Positions 18,559-29,145 of a stretch of 64,000 bases of DNA are shown in pieces. Source of the stretch: Comamonas phosphati (GTDB lineage Bacteria; Pseudomonadota; Gammaproteobacteria; Burkholderiales; Burkholderiaceae_C). Each line of letters begins with the position of its first letter. Positions within the stretch are counted from its first letter, which is position 1. Made by a program: the position numbers and the translations under genes. The stretch lies in contig NZ_BMEU01000009.1 of the NCBI RefSeq assembly GCF_014637085.1, forward strand, positions 62,001 to 126,000. The letters are read 5' to 3'. The notes beneath the pieces were generated by a model that searched no databases, was not told where the DNA came from, and was given only the letters and a program-made list of their open reading frames with translations.

Positions 18559-20736
18559 ATGTCCCATATCGCCCATATCGCCGTTCAAACGCCTGTGCAC
18601 AGCGCCGTGGGAGAACCGCTCAGCTACGCCTGTGAAGAAGTTCTGGCTCCCGGCACGCTGGTACGGGTGCCGCTGGGCAAGCGCGAGCTGCTGGGCGTGG
18701 CCTGGGAACCACCGGCCGAGCCGCTCCCGCTGCCCGAGGGCCTGGAGCTGCGCAGCGTGGCCTGCGTGCTGCCGGGCCTTGCGCCACTGGACGCGGGCTG
18801 GCGCCGCCTGGTGGCCTTTGCCGCGCACTACTACCAGCGCAGCGTGGGCGAGATCGCCGTCAGCGCCCTGCCGCCGCAGCTGCGCGACATGACGGCCGAG
18901 CAACTGGCACGCCGGCTGGCGCCCCCCAAGCCCGCCAAGCCGCCCAAGAAGCCCCGCAAGGGCAAGGCCGAGGAAGAAGCCGCGCCCCACGCCGTGGAAC
19001 CTGCCGCGGCGCCAACGCCAGCCACCATCCCATCCGTGGCACTGAGCGCAGAGCAGGCCAGCGTTTTCTCGCAAATCGAGCAGAACCCCGGCCCCTTCCT
19101 GCTCTACGGCAGCACGGGCAGCGGCAAGACCGAGGTCTATCTGCGCGCCGTGCAGGCCGTGCTGGAAGCCAGCCCCGAGGCCCAGGCGCTGGTGATGGTG
19201 CCCGAGATCAATCTCACGCCCCAGCTCGAACAGCGCTTCACGGCGCGCTTCGCGCCGCAATACGGGGCGCAGGCCGTGGTCAGCATGCACAGCGGCATGA
19301 CCAACCCGCAGCGCCTCAAGAGCTGGCTGGCCGCCCACACGGGCCGCGCGCGCATCGTGCTGGGCACGCGCATGGCGGTGTTTGCCAGCCTGCCGCGGCT
19401 GGCGCTGATCGTGGTCGACGAGGAGCACGATGCCAGCTACAAGCAGCAGGAAGGCGCGCGCTACTCGGCACGCGACCTCGCCGTCTGGCGCGGGCGCGAC
19501 ACTGGCGCCAAGGTCATCCTGGGCAGCGCCACGCCTTCGCTGGAAAGCTGGCACGCCAGCAGCCCCGCCGCAGAGGGAGGCCCGGGGCGCTATCTGCGCC
19601 TTGCCATGCCCAGCCGCATCGGTGAGGCCGCCCTGCCCCGGGTGCGGCTGGTGGACATGGGCCAGCAGCCGCGCAAGGCCGTGTTCTCGCCACCGCTGCT
19701 GGAGGCCATCACCATGCGCGTGCAGCGCGGCGAGCAAAGCCTGATCCTGCTGAACCGGCGCGGCTTCGCGCCCGTGCTGTTCTGCGCCGACTGCGGCTGG
19801 AAGAGCGACTGCCCGCACTGCAGCGCGCACCAGGTCTTCCACAAGGGCGACCGCACGCTGCGCTGCCACCACTGCGGCTTCACCCAGCGCGTGCCCCACG
19901 CCTGCCCCGGTTGCGGCAACCCCGACATCCTGCCGTTGGGCAAGGGCACGGAGCAGCTGGAGGAGGAACTGGAGCGCCTGCTGCGCAATGTGCAGCGCCC
20001 CGACGGCAAGCCGGCCCGCGTGGCGCGCATCGACGCCGATACCACGCGCGCCAAGGGTGCGCTGCAGGAGCAGCTGGCCGCCATGCACTCGGGAGACATC
20101 GACGTGCTGGTCGGCACGCAGATGGTGGCCAAGGGCCATGACTTCCGGCGCATCACCCTGGTGGCCGCCGTGCAGCCCGACAGCGCGCTGTATTCGAGCG
20201 ACTACCGCGCGCCCGAGCGCCTGTTCTGCCTGCTCATGCAGGCCGCCGGCCGCGCCGGGCGCGACGCCGGCTATGTGGCAGCCCAGGGCAGCCGGGCCGA
20301 AATGTGGGTACAGACCCACGACCCGCTCAACACCGTCTACACGGCGCTGCGCAGCCACGACTACCCGGCCTTCGCCGCCCGCCAGTTGCAGGAGCGCCTG
20401 GACGCCGGCATGCCGCCCTATGCCTTCCAGGCCATAGTGCGCGCCGATGCCCGGACCCAGGAAGCGGCCCAGGCCTTTCTGAATGCGGCCACACAGGCCG
20501 CCCGCGATGCGCAGCTGCCCTACCTGGACGAGGTCTTCATCTACCCGCCGATTCCCATGGCCGTGCAGCGCGTGGCCAATGTGGAGCGCGCGCAAATGCT
20601 GCTGGAGGCCACCAGCCGCGGCACGCTGCTGCGGTTTCTGAACCACTGGCAACCCTGGCTGCACTGGCTGCGCGGCCAGGGCGAGCACCGCCCCATCGTG
20701 CGCTGGCTGGTGGATGTTGATCCGCTATCTATCTGA
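18559..20736 (+). CDS. priA: Primosomal protein N' (PriA replication restart helicase)
   Basis: The 725-residue 3'-to-5' DNA helicase reloads the replisome at stalled forks. An N-terminal 3'-DNA-end-binding domain (VQTPVHSAVGEPLSY) is followed by Walker A STGSGKTEVY (about 184-191) and the DEEH box VVDEEHDASYKQQ (about 286). A zinc-binding cysteine cluster follows (CADCGWKSDCPHC, CHHCGFTQRVPHACPGCG, about 410-455), then VLVGTQMVAKGHDF and QAAGRAGRDAGYVAAQ. A lysine-rich linker (KPAKPPKKPRKGKAEEE) separates the two major domains. The start at 18559 lacks a clear ribosome-binding site. Upstream is a long region with DnaA-box-like sequences. Confidence 0.97.
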   Translation: MSHIAHIAVQTPVHSAVGEPLSYACEEVLAPGTLVRVPLGKRELLGVAWEPPAEPLPLPEGLELRSVACVLPGLAPLDAGWRRLVAFAAHYYQRSVGEIAVSALPPQLRDMTAEQLARRLAPPKPAKPPKKPRKGKAEEEAAPHAVEPAAAPTPATIPSVALSAEQASVFSQIEQNPGPFLLYGSTGSGKTEVYLRAVQAVLEASPEAQALVMVPEINLTPQLEQRFTARFAPQYGAQAVVSMHSGMTNPQRLKSWLAAHTGRARIVLGTRMAVFASLPRLALIVVDEEHDASYKQQEGARYSARDLAVWRGRDTGAKVILGSATPSLESWHASSPAAEGGPGRYLRLAMPSRIGEAALPRVRLVDMGQQPRKAVFSPPLLEAITMRVQRGEQSLILLNRRGFAPVLFCADCGWKSDCPHCSAHQVFHKGDRTLRCHHCGFTQRVPHACPGCGNPDILPLGKGTEQLEEELERLLRNVQRPDGKPARVARIDADTTRAKGALQEQLAAMHSGDIDVLVGTQMVAKGHDFRRITLVAAVQPDSALYSSDYRAPERLFCLLMQAAGRAGRDAGYVAAQGSRAEMWVQTHDPLNTVYTALRSHDYPAFAARQLQERLDAGMPPYAFQAIVRADARTQEAAQAFLNAATQAARDAQLPYLDEVFIYPPIPMAVQRVANVERAQMLLEATSRGTLLRFLNHWQPWLHWLRGQGEHRPIVRWLVDVDPLSI

Positions 20737-20893
20737 TAGCCGATTACGCATAACCCTATGTCATTTCAAACATGAATTGACCCAAGATCAGCCTTCACCC
20801 TAGGTGAACCGCTTTCTTTTCAATAGCACTTTTAGCCATTTCGCTGCACTGCTCCTATCGGTGTTTGCGCCGATGCCGGCCGGGCCGCAGTAG

Positions 20894-22069
<1,176 letters not shown>

Positions 22070-22071
22070 TC

Positions 22072-22150
22072 TCCCCCTGAGCCGCTGGCGCGGCGTCCCC
22101 TCAAGGGGACGATGCCTTCGCCGCGAGGCGGCTCTTGCTCGGCATCCCTG
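22072..22150 (+). repeat. Gene-3'-end dispersed repeat, copy 3
   Basis: It begins two bases after the asparaginase stop codon (CCCCCTGAGCCGCT), continues through CCCCTCAAGGGGAC and ends with GCGAGGCGGCTCTTGCTCGG. The orientation follows the asparaginase gene. Confidence 0.8.
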
Positions 22151-22184
22151 GCGAAAGGGCGGTACGCACAGCCCTTGTCATATT

Positions 22185-22247
22185 GATATCAAAAAAGGCG
22201 TCTTTTACAGACAGGTTCTGCACAAGACGCTCTGCTTTTGATAGTCA
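22185..22247. terminator. Bidirectional hairpin with TATCAAAA/TTTTGATA arms
   Basis: TGATATCAAAAAAGGCGTCTT and the opposing AAGACGCTCTGCTTTTGATAGTCA form an interrupted inverted repeat between convergent genes. The A- and T-runs on both sides suit a two-way terminator. Sequences of this GCTATCAAAA-type are common between Comamonadaceae genes (recollection). Confidence 0.55.
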
Positions 22248-22249
22248 GA

Positions 22250-23089
22250 TCATCGGGGGCACAGGCCCTGTGCCGGTCCCTGGTGCACATGGCAGCCGCT
22301 GAGCCGCAGCAGGGCGCCAAAGTCTTCCGACATCAGATAGGCGAATTCCACGGGCCGCTGGCGGCCGATGGCGTCCCCCTCCACCACACCGGCGGCCGGG
22401 TGGCACATCAGCAGGCCGCCCTCGGCCATGTGCGGCAGCCAGCGCGCCATCTGCGCACTGTAGGCGGCAGCATCGGGCGCATCGAAACCATAGACTCCGC
22501 CAAATCCCCGGTTCATCGGCACACCCGCGCCGCGCAAGCCGCGGGTGGCGGTCCAGCCGCCCAGCACGGCGATGATGGCGGCCTTGGGGCTGCGCCACAG
22601 TCCGCCCGCCGGGGCCGTGGAACGTACCCAGGGCATTTCATGGGCGGCATAGCGCGCCTGCAGTTCGGCCAGCAGCGCCTCGCGCAAGCCTGGGAGCTGG
22701 TGGACGTGCTGGTGGCCGTCAATGAAGTCCGGCGCTCCCCCCATCCCCTGCTCGAAGGCATCCAACTGCGCACGCCAGGCTGCGCGCCATGGTTCGGCTG
22801 GCATCCGGCCCACATAGGCCTGGCGGATGACGGCGCCCAGGGCCTGTGCCGCGTGCTGCCCACCGTGGCTTTCCGTCAGGTTGAAGTGCAGCCCCACGGA
22901 CAGCCTGGGCCGCAGCGGCTTCAGGCGGGCCGTCGCCTCCAGCCAGCGTGGCGAGGTCGTCATGCAGCTGGTGGCGGACAGGCGGCCGGCCAGCGCCAAT
23001 TGCTCCACGGCTTCGTCCACCAGCGGGTGCAGGGCATAGTCGTCGGCGCATAGAACAATGGCACGCGTTGTACGAGAGAGCTTGCTCAT
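22250..23089 (-). CDS. YdjC/ChbG/HpnK-family carbohydrate deacetylase (NaxD/LgmC-like role proposed)
   Basis: The 279-residue protein has the metal-site motifs of the YdjC deacetylase family: VLCADDYALHPLVDEAV (aspartate pair near residue 16), GLHFNLTESHGG and FIDGHQHVHQLPGL (metal histidines near 125). The family removes N-acetyl groups from chitobiose, hopanoid or polyprenyl-linked hexosamines. Here it follows a GT2 synthase and a GT39 transferase gene on the same strand. That trio is the make-up of the Francisella FlmF2-NaxD-FlmK and Bordetella Lgm systems, where the deacetylase acts on undecaprenyl-phosphate N-acetylhexosamine. The family call is firm; the pathway role is inferred from context. 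Confidence 0.9.
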   Translation of the reverse strand: MSKLSRTTRAIVLCADDYALHPLVDEAVEQLALAGRLSATSCMTTSPRWLEATARLKPLRPRLSVGLHFNLTESHGGQHAAQALGAVIRQAYVGRMPAEPWRAAWRAQLDAFEQGMGGAPDFIDGHQHVHQLPGLREALLAELQARYAAHEMPWVRSTAPAGGLWRSPKAAIIAVLGGWTATRGLRGAGVPMNRGFGGVYGFDAPDAAAYSAQMARWLPHMAEGGLLMCHPAAGVVEGDAIGRQRPVEFAYLMSEDFGALLRLSGCHVHQGPAQGLCPR

Positions 23090-23193
23090 GCTGCGGCACT
23101 CGCCCCAAAGGTCCGTGATTTATTGACCATGAGCATGCTTATGGCTGACGCCAGCCCTGGAATCCGGAAATAACGGCGATGTCGCCACTGCAC

Positions 23194-24234
23194 TCATGCC
23201 TCGTCACGCAGCGGACTGCGGTCCGCGTCATGCGCCACCAGATAGATGGGGCGCTGTTTGACTTCATCGTAGATGCGTCCTATGTATTCGCCAAGAATGC
23301 CGATGGACATCAGCTGGACACCGGAAAACAGCATGATGCTCGCCGCCAGCGTGGGCCATCCCTGCAATGGATTGCCAAACAACAAGGCCTCGACCGCAAT
23401 CCACGCGCCATAGGCCAGTGCGATCAACGAAATGCCTCCGCCTATCATGCTCCACACCCGCAGCGGCAGCGTGGTGAATGAGGTAATCCCCAGCAATGCC
23501 AGGGACCCCAGCCTGCGCAAATTGAAGCTGGAGATACCCGCTGCGCGATCCCTGGGCACAAAGGGCAGCGCCGCCGTTTTGTAACCCACCCAGGCATAAA
23601 GCCCTTTCATGAAGCGGTTGCGCTCGGGCAAGGCCTTGAGGGCCTCCACCACCTTGCGGTCCATCCAGCGGAAATCGCCGGCATGCGGCGGGACCTTGAC
23701 CGAGTTGCCGGAATTCATCAAGCGGTAAAACAGCTCCGTTCCCAGGCGTTTGGCGCCGCTTTCCGCCTCCCGGTCGGCGATAACGCCATAAACCATGTCA
23801 TAGCCGAGCTGCCACAGCCTGTGCATCTCAGGCAACATCTCCAACGGATGCTGGAAGTCGGCATCAATCAACAGCACGGCGTTGCCACGCGAATGGACAA
23901 TGCCTGCCGACAGAGCCGCTTCCTTGCCGAAGTTGCGCGACAACGCCAAATAGTGCAGCGGAAGTTCATGCAACAGCCCCATGACCACCTCATGTGTGCC
24001 ATCGCTACTGCCGTCGTTGACTACAACGATTTCAAACTCGGACGTCAGTGACCGCACGGTCTGCGCCAGCAAGCGTAAAAAATCCGCCAGATTCGCTTGC
24101 TCGTTGTAGGCTGGCACCACACAGCTCAACCGCAGCGGTGCCCGTGGCAGCTCGCCTGCTGGAGCAGCCGGCTCGTATTCGCCATGAAAATCAGTGCCGC
24201 GATTCGCGCGACAGGCGGCATGCGTCAATGCCAT
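23194..24234 (-). CDS. GT2 polyprenyl-phosphate glycosyltransferase (DPM1/GtrB/ArnC-like)
   Basis: This 346-residue membrane-anchored enzyme has an N-terminal GT-A domain: LSCVVPAYNEQANLADFL, EIVVVNDGSSDGTHEVV, LLIDADFQHPLEMLPEM (DXD-type metal site) and GDFRWMDRKVVEALKALPERNRFMKG. Two C-terminal transmembrane helices follow, and then QLMSIGILGEYIGRIYDEVKQRPIYLV. Such proteins move a sugar from a nucleotide to undecaprenyl phosphate on the cytoplasmic face. It sits between the GT39 gene (20 bp upstream) and the deacetylase gene. Its G+C is visibly lower than that of flanking genes, which may indicate horizontal acquisition. The sugar is not readable from sequence. Confidence 0.93.
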   Translation of the reverse strand: MALTHAACRANRGTDFHGEYEPAAPAGELPRAPLRLSCVVPAYNEQANLADFLRLLAQTVRSLTSEFEIVVVNDGSSDGTHEVVMGLLHELPLHYLALSRNFGKEAALSAGIVHSRGNAVLLIDADFQHPLEMLPEMHRLWQLGYDMVYGVIADREAESGAKRLGTELFYRLMNSGNSVKVPPHAGDFRWMDRKVVEALKALPERNRFMKGLYAWVGYKTAALPFVPRDRAAGISSFNLRRLGSLALLGITSFTTLPLRVWSMIGGGISLIALAYGAWIAVEALLFGNPLQGWPTLAASIMLFSGVQLMSIGILGEYIGRIYDEVKQRPIYLVAHDADRSPLRDEA

Positions 24235-24253
24235 ATGCAGTCACTCCCAAAAT

Positions 24254-25777
24254 TCAAGGCCGGCGTGCGCAGCCCTCGGGTATATAGGCCCGCCAATACA
24301 CGGTTAACGGCCCGCCCGTCGCAGCACGAGGCCAATCCACCTGCCACAGCCCCTCTCGCCATGGCATGCCTGTTTCCGACAGCAGCTTATCCAGCGGCCG
24401 AAACGACTCGGGTGCAGCCTTCCCCGGCCATACCCATAAGGCGCCATGCGCCCGCAGGCGCTGCGGCGTCACCCACGGAGAATAGCGTTCGTCGCCGGCG
24501 ATGAGGATCGATGGCCGATACGGCAGCGCCACCGTGATCAGACCAGCCAGCCAGTAATCGCCAGCCACCGTATCCAGCCGGCAATTGGCGACTGCTTTCC
24601 AGGCTTCCTGTGCATGCTGCGCCAGTGCGGCTTGCGGCCAGTCTGTGCGCGCGGGACGCTTGCGCCACTGCGCGCCATAGGCCAGATAAGTCCCCGACAG
24701 CAACGAAATCAGCAGCAGCCACACCATTAATCCACGCAACAGCCGCGGACGCATGGACTTCAGCCAATGCGCCGGCAGCCAGGCCGCCACCAATAGGCCG
24801 CTGAACGACCACATCGGCATACCCCACATGTCACGCAAATTCTTACCCGTCGCCGCACCCAGCAATGTGACCAGCAAACCCGGCCCCAATGCCAGAACCA
24901 GAAGATAGCCTGGCCGCGAGGCATGCAGACCCCGGCCTTCCTCGATCACCGGCGCGGCTTGGCGTTCTCTACGGGAGAACACCAGCGCTGCCGCCACGAT
25001 CAACGCCAATGGCAGATGGTTGAGGGCCTGCGCGCCAAGAAACACCAAGGCGTCCAGGCGGGGGGTCGTGCCGGCACTCGCAGCACGCTCGCCGGCATAG
25101 GCCATGGACAACCAATCGGACTGCCACAGCCAGTACAGATGCGGAGCAAACAAGGCCAGCATGATCACCAGCGCCAGCCAGGGCCCCGGCCGGCGCAGCA
25201 CGCGACGCTCGGCCGTCAGCAGCAGGTACATGACCTGGCAAAAAAGCAGCAGCGCCACCGAATATTTGGTGAGCATGCCCAAGCCAGCCACGATACCCAG
25301 CACTATCCATTGGCGTAAACGTCCGTCCTGCAAGCAGGCCAGCAGGCTGTATCCAAGCGCCGCCCATACCGGCATTTGCGCCACGTTGTGGTTGAATTCA
25401 AGCGCCGGAGTGGTGTAGTAGGCGACGCCCATGGTCAACACCGCGCCAAGAAAGGCGCGCTCGCGCACCATCAGTCGGCAGCCCATGCGCCAAACCAGCC
25501 ACAGGGTCGCGGCAATGCACAACTGGCTCAAAAGAAAGGGACCCATCTTGCCAAAGGCCAGATAGAACATCTGCAGCACCCACGGGGCCAATGGCGGATG
25601 CTTGTAATAGCCCCACTGCCACTCCCTTCCCCAGGTCAGACTTTCTACAACGTCCAAGGGCAGGCTGGAACTCAGCAGGGGCGGCAACAGCGACCAGGCG
25701 AGCACATACACCGTCGCAACCATTGCGAAGTTGTGCAAAGCCAAGAAGCGCTTCAGCCAAGAGGATGTGGACGGCAT
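24254..25777 (-). CDS. GT39-family (ArnT/FlmK-like) membrane glycosyltransferase
   Basis: The 507-residue inner-membrane protein has about ten hydrophobic helices and the first periplasmic loop motif of the PMT/ArnT family (LDVVESLTWGREWQ and YYKHPPLAPWVLQ). It also has the middle-domain GMLTKYSVALLLF and VLALGPGLLVTLL. A C-terminal periplasmic globular part ends at EGCARRP. GT39 enzymes transfer a sugar from undecaprenyl phosphate to lipid A or other acceptors. The start at 25777 gives a typical short cytoplasmic lead (MPSTSSWLKRFLALHNFA); an ATG 29 codons earlier is less likely. It begins the three-gene cassette, and its A+T content is higher than that of surrounding genes. Confidence 0.9.
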   Translation of the reverse strand: MPSTSSWLKRFLALHNFAMVATVYVLAWSLLPPLLSSSLPLDVVESLTWGREWQWGYYKHPPLAPWVLQMFYLAFGKMGPFLLSQLCIAATLWLVWRMGCRLMVRERAFLGAVLTMGVAYYTTPALEFNHNVAQMPVWAALGYSLLACLQDGRLRQWIVLGIVAGLGMLTKYSVALLLFCQVMYLLLTAERRVLRRPGPWLALVIMLALFAPHLYWLWQSDWLSMAYAGERAASAGTTPRLDALVFLGAQALNHLPLALIVAAALVFSRRERQAAPVIEEGRGLHASRPGYLLVLALGPGLLVTLLGAATGKNLRDMWGMPMWSFSGLLVAAWLPAHWLKSMRPRLLRGLMVWLLLISLLSGTYLAYGAQWRKRPARTDWPQAALAQHAQEAWKAVANCRLDTVAGDYWLAGLITVALPYRPSILIAGDERYSPWVTPQRLRAHGALWVWPGKAAPESFRPLDKLLSETGMPWREGLWQVDWPRAATGGPLTVYWRAYIPEGCARRP

Positions 25778-25936
25778 GCAGATGTAAGAAAACGGGGACG
25801 AGGCAAGGAAATTGTAAAAACACACATATTCAACCAGGCATGGTCCGCATAAATTGTTTTTCAATCAATTCACTTCATTGAAATCCATGGCCTACAAGGC
25901 GATCTGGCGCCGAAGAGTGCTTTCTGCACAGGTTCC

Positions 25937-26887
25937 CTAAACCATTAAAGCCACGGCTCCCGAAAAAGAAACAAACGCCACGAGTGTGCTCACCAGGATG
26001 ATGCGGGCCACGCGGCCGCTGTGGGCGCCGAAACGCTCGGTCAGCAGCGAGACATTGCTGGCCGAGGGCAGCGCGGCCAGCAGCACCAGGGTGACGAAGG
26101 CTTCGCGGCCCAGGGGCAGGCCCAGGGCCATGGCGGCGCTGCCCACGGCCCAGACCAGCAGCGGATGGATGACGAGCTTGGCCAGCGCGATCGGCACATA
26201 GTCGCGCGCGGCCACGCGCTCGTGGCGGTTCAGCTGCGAGCGCGCCAGCACCGCGCCTATGGTGAACAAGGCCGCGGGCGAGGCCGCGCCGGCCAGCATG
26301 GCCACGGTCCCGTCCAGCGGAGCGGGCAGCACCCAGCCCCAGGCCGAGGCCGCGCCGCCCAGGGCGATGGACCAGGGCATGGGATTGGAGACCATGCCCC
26401 TGAAAGCGCCCCTGAGCGCCACGGCCACGCCGTGGCTGCCCGACAGATCCAGCCGCGACAGCGCAATGCACAGCGAGGTGGTGATCACCATGTCGATGGC
26501 CATGGTCACGATGACCGGGCCCGCGCTGCCCGCCCCCAGCAGCGCCACCAGCATGGGCACGCCCATGAAGCCGGTATTCGGAAAGGCCGCCACCAGCGCC
26601 CCGAAGGCCGCATCGTTCCAGCCCAGGCGCCGGCGCGTGAGCGCCACGGTCATGCCCACCATGAGCAGCGCGCACAGCAGGTAGACGGCCGTCACGTTGG
26701 CGTCGAGCAGCTGAGCGATGGGTGTTTGCGCCCCGAAGCGAAACAGCATGCACGGCAGCGCGAAATACAGCACGAAGGCATTGAGCCCCGGTATCGCCGC
26801 CTGGGGCAGCACGCCGCGCCACGTGGCGGCAAAGCCGCAGGCCACCAGGGCGAAGAAGGGAAAGGTGATGAGAAGAACGGACAGCAC
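25937..26887 (-). CDS. AEC-family transporter (auxin efflux carrier fold)
   Basis: The 316-residue inner-membrane carrier has about ten hydrophobic segments and the AEC signatures LNAFVLYFALPCMLFRFG, AAFGALVAAFPNTGFMGVPM and a C-terminal ALPSASNVSLLTERFGAHSG. Members export or exchange small organic acids such as malate. I place the start at a GTG (26887), which gives the typical opening LSVLLITFPFFALVACGF and normal length. The only in-frame ATG lies 34 codons upstream and would add an atypical charged leader. It diverges from rep over roughly 175 bp. Confidence 0.88.
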   Translation of the reverse strand: MLSVLLITFPFFALVACGFAATWRGVLPQAAIPGLNAFVLYFALPCMLFRFGAQTPIAQLLDANVTAVYLLCALLMVGMTVALTRRRLGWNDAAFGALVAAFPNTGFMGVPMLVALLGAGSAGPVIVTMAIDMVITTSLCIALSRLDLSGSHGVAVALRGAFRGMVSNPMPWSIALGGAASAWGWVLPAPLDGTVAMLAGAASPAALFTIGAVLARSQLNRHERVAARDYVPIALAKLVIHPLLVWAVGSAAMALGLPLGREAFVTLVLLAALPSASNVSLLTERFGAHSGRVARIILVSTLVAFVSFSGAVALMV

Positions 26888-27062
26888 CGGCAGATTCTCA
26901 CCGCATTGCCGCTGGCTTGGCACGGTGCGCCGATGCGAAATTTCTTCCGCCTGGCCGACCCTATTCCCGCGCCTGTCGTCAGTTGTCACGATCCTGAGAA
27001 AGCAGGATCACGGCAAAGCGGTATGCTCCCTGCTCCCTCACTGCCATCCAATCCGTCGCTTC

Positions 27063-29135
27063 ATGTCCGCAGGCCTCAATCTCGCCCAGCTTCAAGCCGT
27101 GCATTACACCGAAGGTCCATGCCTTGTGCTGGCCGGCGCGGGTTCGGGCAAGACGCGCGTGATCACGCACAAGATCGGGCGGTTGATCGAGAACGGCCTG
27201 GCGCCGCGGCGCATCGCGGCCATCACCTTCACGAACAAGGCCGCCGCCGAAATGCGCGAGCGCGCCACCGGGCTGATCGGCCGCCAGGCCAAGGACGTGA
27301 TGGTCTGCACCTTCCACGCCCTGGGTGTGCGCATGGTGCGCGAGGACGGCCATGTGCTGGGCCTCAAGCCCCAGTTCAGCATCCTCGACCAGGACGACGT
27401 GACCGGCATCCTCAAGGACTGCGCGGGCGGCACCACCGACCTGGCCACGGCGCGCCAGTGGCAGTGGACCATCAGCGGCTGGAAAAACAATGGTTGGGAC
27501 AGCCGCAAGGCCCTGGCCATGGCCCAGGACGACAACGAACGCACCATCGCGCTGATCATGCAGCGCTACGAGGAGCGCCTCACCGCCTACCAGAGCGTGG
27601 ACTTCGATGACCTGATCGGCATGCCCATGCGCCTGCTCAAGGGCCATGCCGAGGTGCGCGAGAAATGGCAGCGCCTGCTGGGCCACGTGCTGGTGGACGA
27701 GTACCAGGACACCAACGCCACGCAGTACGAGCTGCTCAAGATGCTGGTGGGCGACCGCGCCCACTTTACGGCCGTGGGCGACGACGACCAGAGCATCTAC
27801 GGCTGGCGCGGCGCCACGCTGGACAACCTCAAGAAGCTGCCCATAGACTTTCCGCAGCTCAAGATCATCAAGCTGGAGCAGAACTACCGCTCCACCAGCG
27901 CCATCCTGCGCGCGGCCAACAACGTCATCGGCCCCAATCCCAAGCTGTTTCCCAAGACCCTGTTCTCGGAGCTGGGCGAGGGCGAACCGGTGCGCATCGT
28001 GGACTGCGACACCGAAGAGCACGAGGCCGAGCGCGCCGTGGCCCGCATCCAGGGCCTGCGCGCCAGCATGAACCCGCAGCCGGCCTGGAAGGACATGGCC
28101 ATCCTCTACCGCGCCAACCACCAGGCCAAGCCCTTCGAAAAAGCACTGCGCAAGGCCAGCATCCCGTACAAGGTCTCGGGCGGCACCAGTTTCTTCGACC
28201 GCGCCGAGATCAAGGACCTGTGCGCCTGGTTCCGGCTGTGGATCAACAACGACGACGATCCGGCCTTTCTGCGCTCCATCACCACGCCGCGCCGCGGCAT
28301 AGGCCACACCACCTTGGCCAAGCTCGGCGAGTTCTCGGCGGCCCACAAGACCAGCATGTTCGGCGCGCTGTTCAACGCCATGCTCGAGGACGCCCTGCCC
28401 AAGAAGGCGCATGACGGCCTGCTGGAGTTCGGCCGCGCCATCAACGACCTCGAATACCGTGCCCGCCAGACGCTGGGCTTCGAGGCCGCGCGCGGCTTTC
28501 TGCTCGACTGGCTCAAGGAGATAGGCTACGAGCAGTATCTCTACGACAGCGAGGACAGCGAATCCGTGGCCGCCGCGCGCTGGAGCAATGTGCTGGAGTT
28601 CTGCGACTGGATGGCCCAGCGCGCGGGCGGCAAGATCGAGGATGCGGCGGGCACCAGCACACAGACCGAGGTCAAGAGCCTGCTCGAAGTCGCCCAGAAC
28701 GTGGCCCTGCTGTCCACCATCAGCGAGCGCCAGCAGGAACAGGACATGGTGGTGCTCTCCACCCTGCACGCTTCCAAGGGCCTGGAATGGCCGCATGTGA
28801 TGTTGGTGGGCGCCACCGAGGGCATGCTGCCCTTCAAGCTCGACGACGACAACGGCCGACGGCTATTGGTCAGCGACGAAACCGCAGCCCGCCTGCAGGA
28901 AGAGCGCCGCCTGATGTACGTGGGCATCACGCGCGCCCAGCGCACGCTGGCCGTGAGCTGGACCAAGCGCCGCAAGAAGGGGCGCGAGATGGTGGCCTGC
29001 CAGCCCAGCCGCTTCATCAAGGAAATGAACCTGGACGCCGCCACCGCCAAGGAAGACCCGCGCGAGAAGCTGCGCAAGCTGCGCGAGGAATTCGCCGCCC
29101 GCAAGGCCCAACCCGGCGCTGGCGCAGCGCCCTGA
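27063..29135 (+). CDS. rep: ATP-dependent DNA helicase Rep
   Basis: This 690-residue UvrD/Rep-family superfamily 1A helicase moves 3'-to-5' on single-stranded DNA and clears proteins ahead of forks. It shows LNLAQLQAVHYTEGPCLVLA (Q motif), Walker A AGAGSGKT (24-31), AITFTNKAAAEM, the DEYQDT motif in LVDEYQDTNATQYELLKML, GDDDQSIYGWRGA, LEQNYRSTSAILRAANNVI, VVLSTLHASKGLEWPHV and RRLMYVGITRAQRTLAV. The sequence fits Rep better than UvrD by length and the DLCAWFRLWINNDDD region. The ATG at 27063 opens directly on the conserved domain. Ten bases separate it from the next gene. Confidence 0.96.
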   Translation: MSAGLNLAQLQAVHYTEGPCLVLAGAGSGKTRVITHKIGRLIENGLAPRRIAAITFTNKAAAEMRERATGLIGRQAKDVMVCTFHALGVRMVREDGHVLGLKPQFSILDQDDVTGILKDCAGGTTDLATARQWQWTISGWKNNGWDSRKALAMAQDDNERTIALIMQRYEERLTAYQSVDFDDLIGMPMRLLKGHAEVREKWQRLLGHVLVDEYQDTNATQYELLKMLVGDRAHFTAVGDDDQSIYGWRGATLDNLKKLPIDFPQLKIIKLEQNYRSTSAILRAANNVIGPNPKLFPKTLFSELGEGEPVRIVDCDTEEHEAERAVARIQGLRASMNPQPAWKDMAILYRANHQAKPFEKALRKASIPYKVSGGTSFFDRAEIKDLCAWFRLWINNDDDPAFLRSITTPRRGIGHTTLAKLGEFSAAHKTSMFGALFNAMLEDALPKKAHDGLLEFGRAINDLEYRARQTLGFEAARGFLLDWLKEIGYEQYLYDSEDSESVAAARWSNVLEFCDWMAQRAGGKIEDAAGTSTQTEVKSLLEVAQNVALLSTISERQQEQDMVVLSTLHASKGLEWPHVMLVGATEGMLPFKLDDDNGRRLLVSDETAARLQEERRLMYVGITRAQRTLAVSWTKRRKKGREMVACQPSRFIKEMNLDAATAKEDPREKLRKLREEFAARKAQPGAGAAP

Positions 29136-29145
29136 CCGATTGCCC

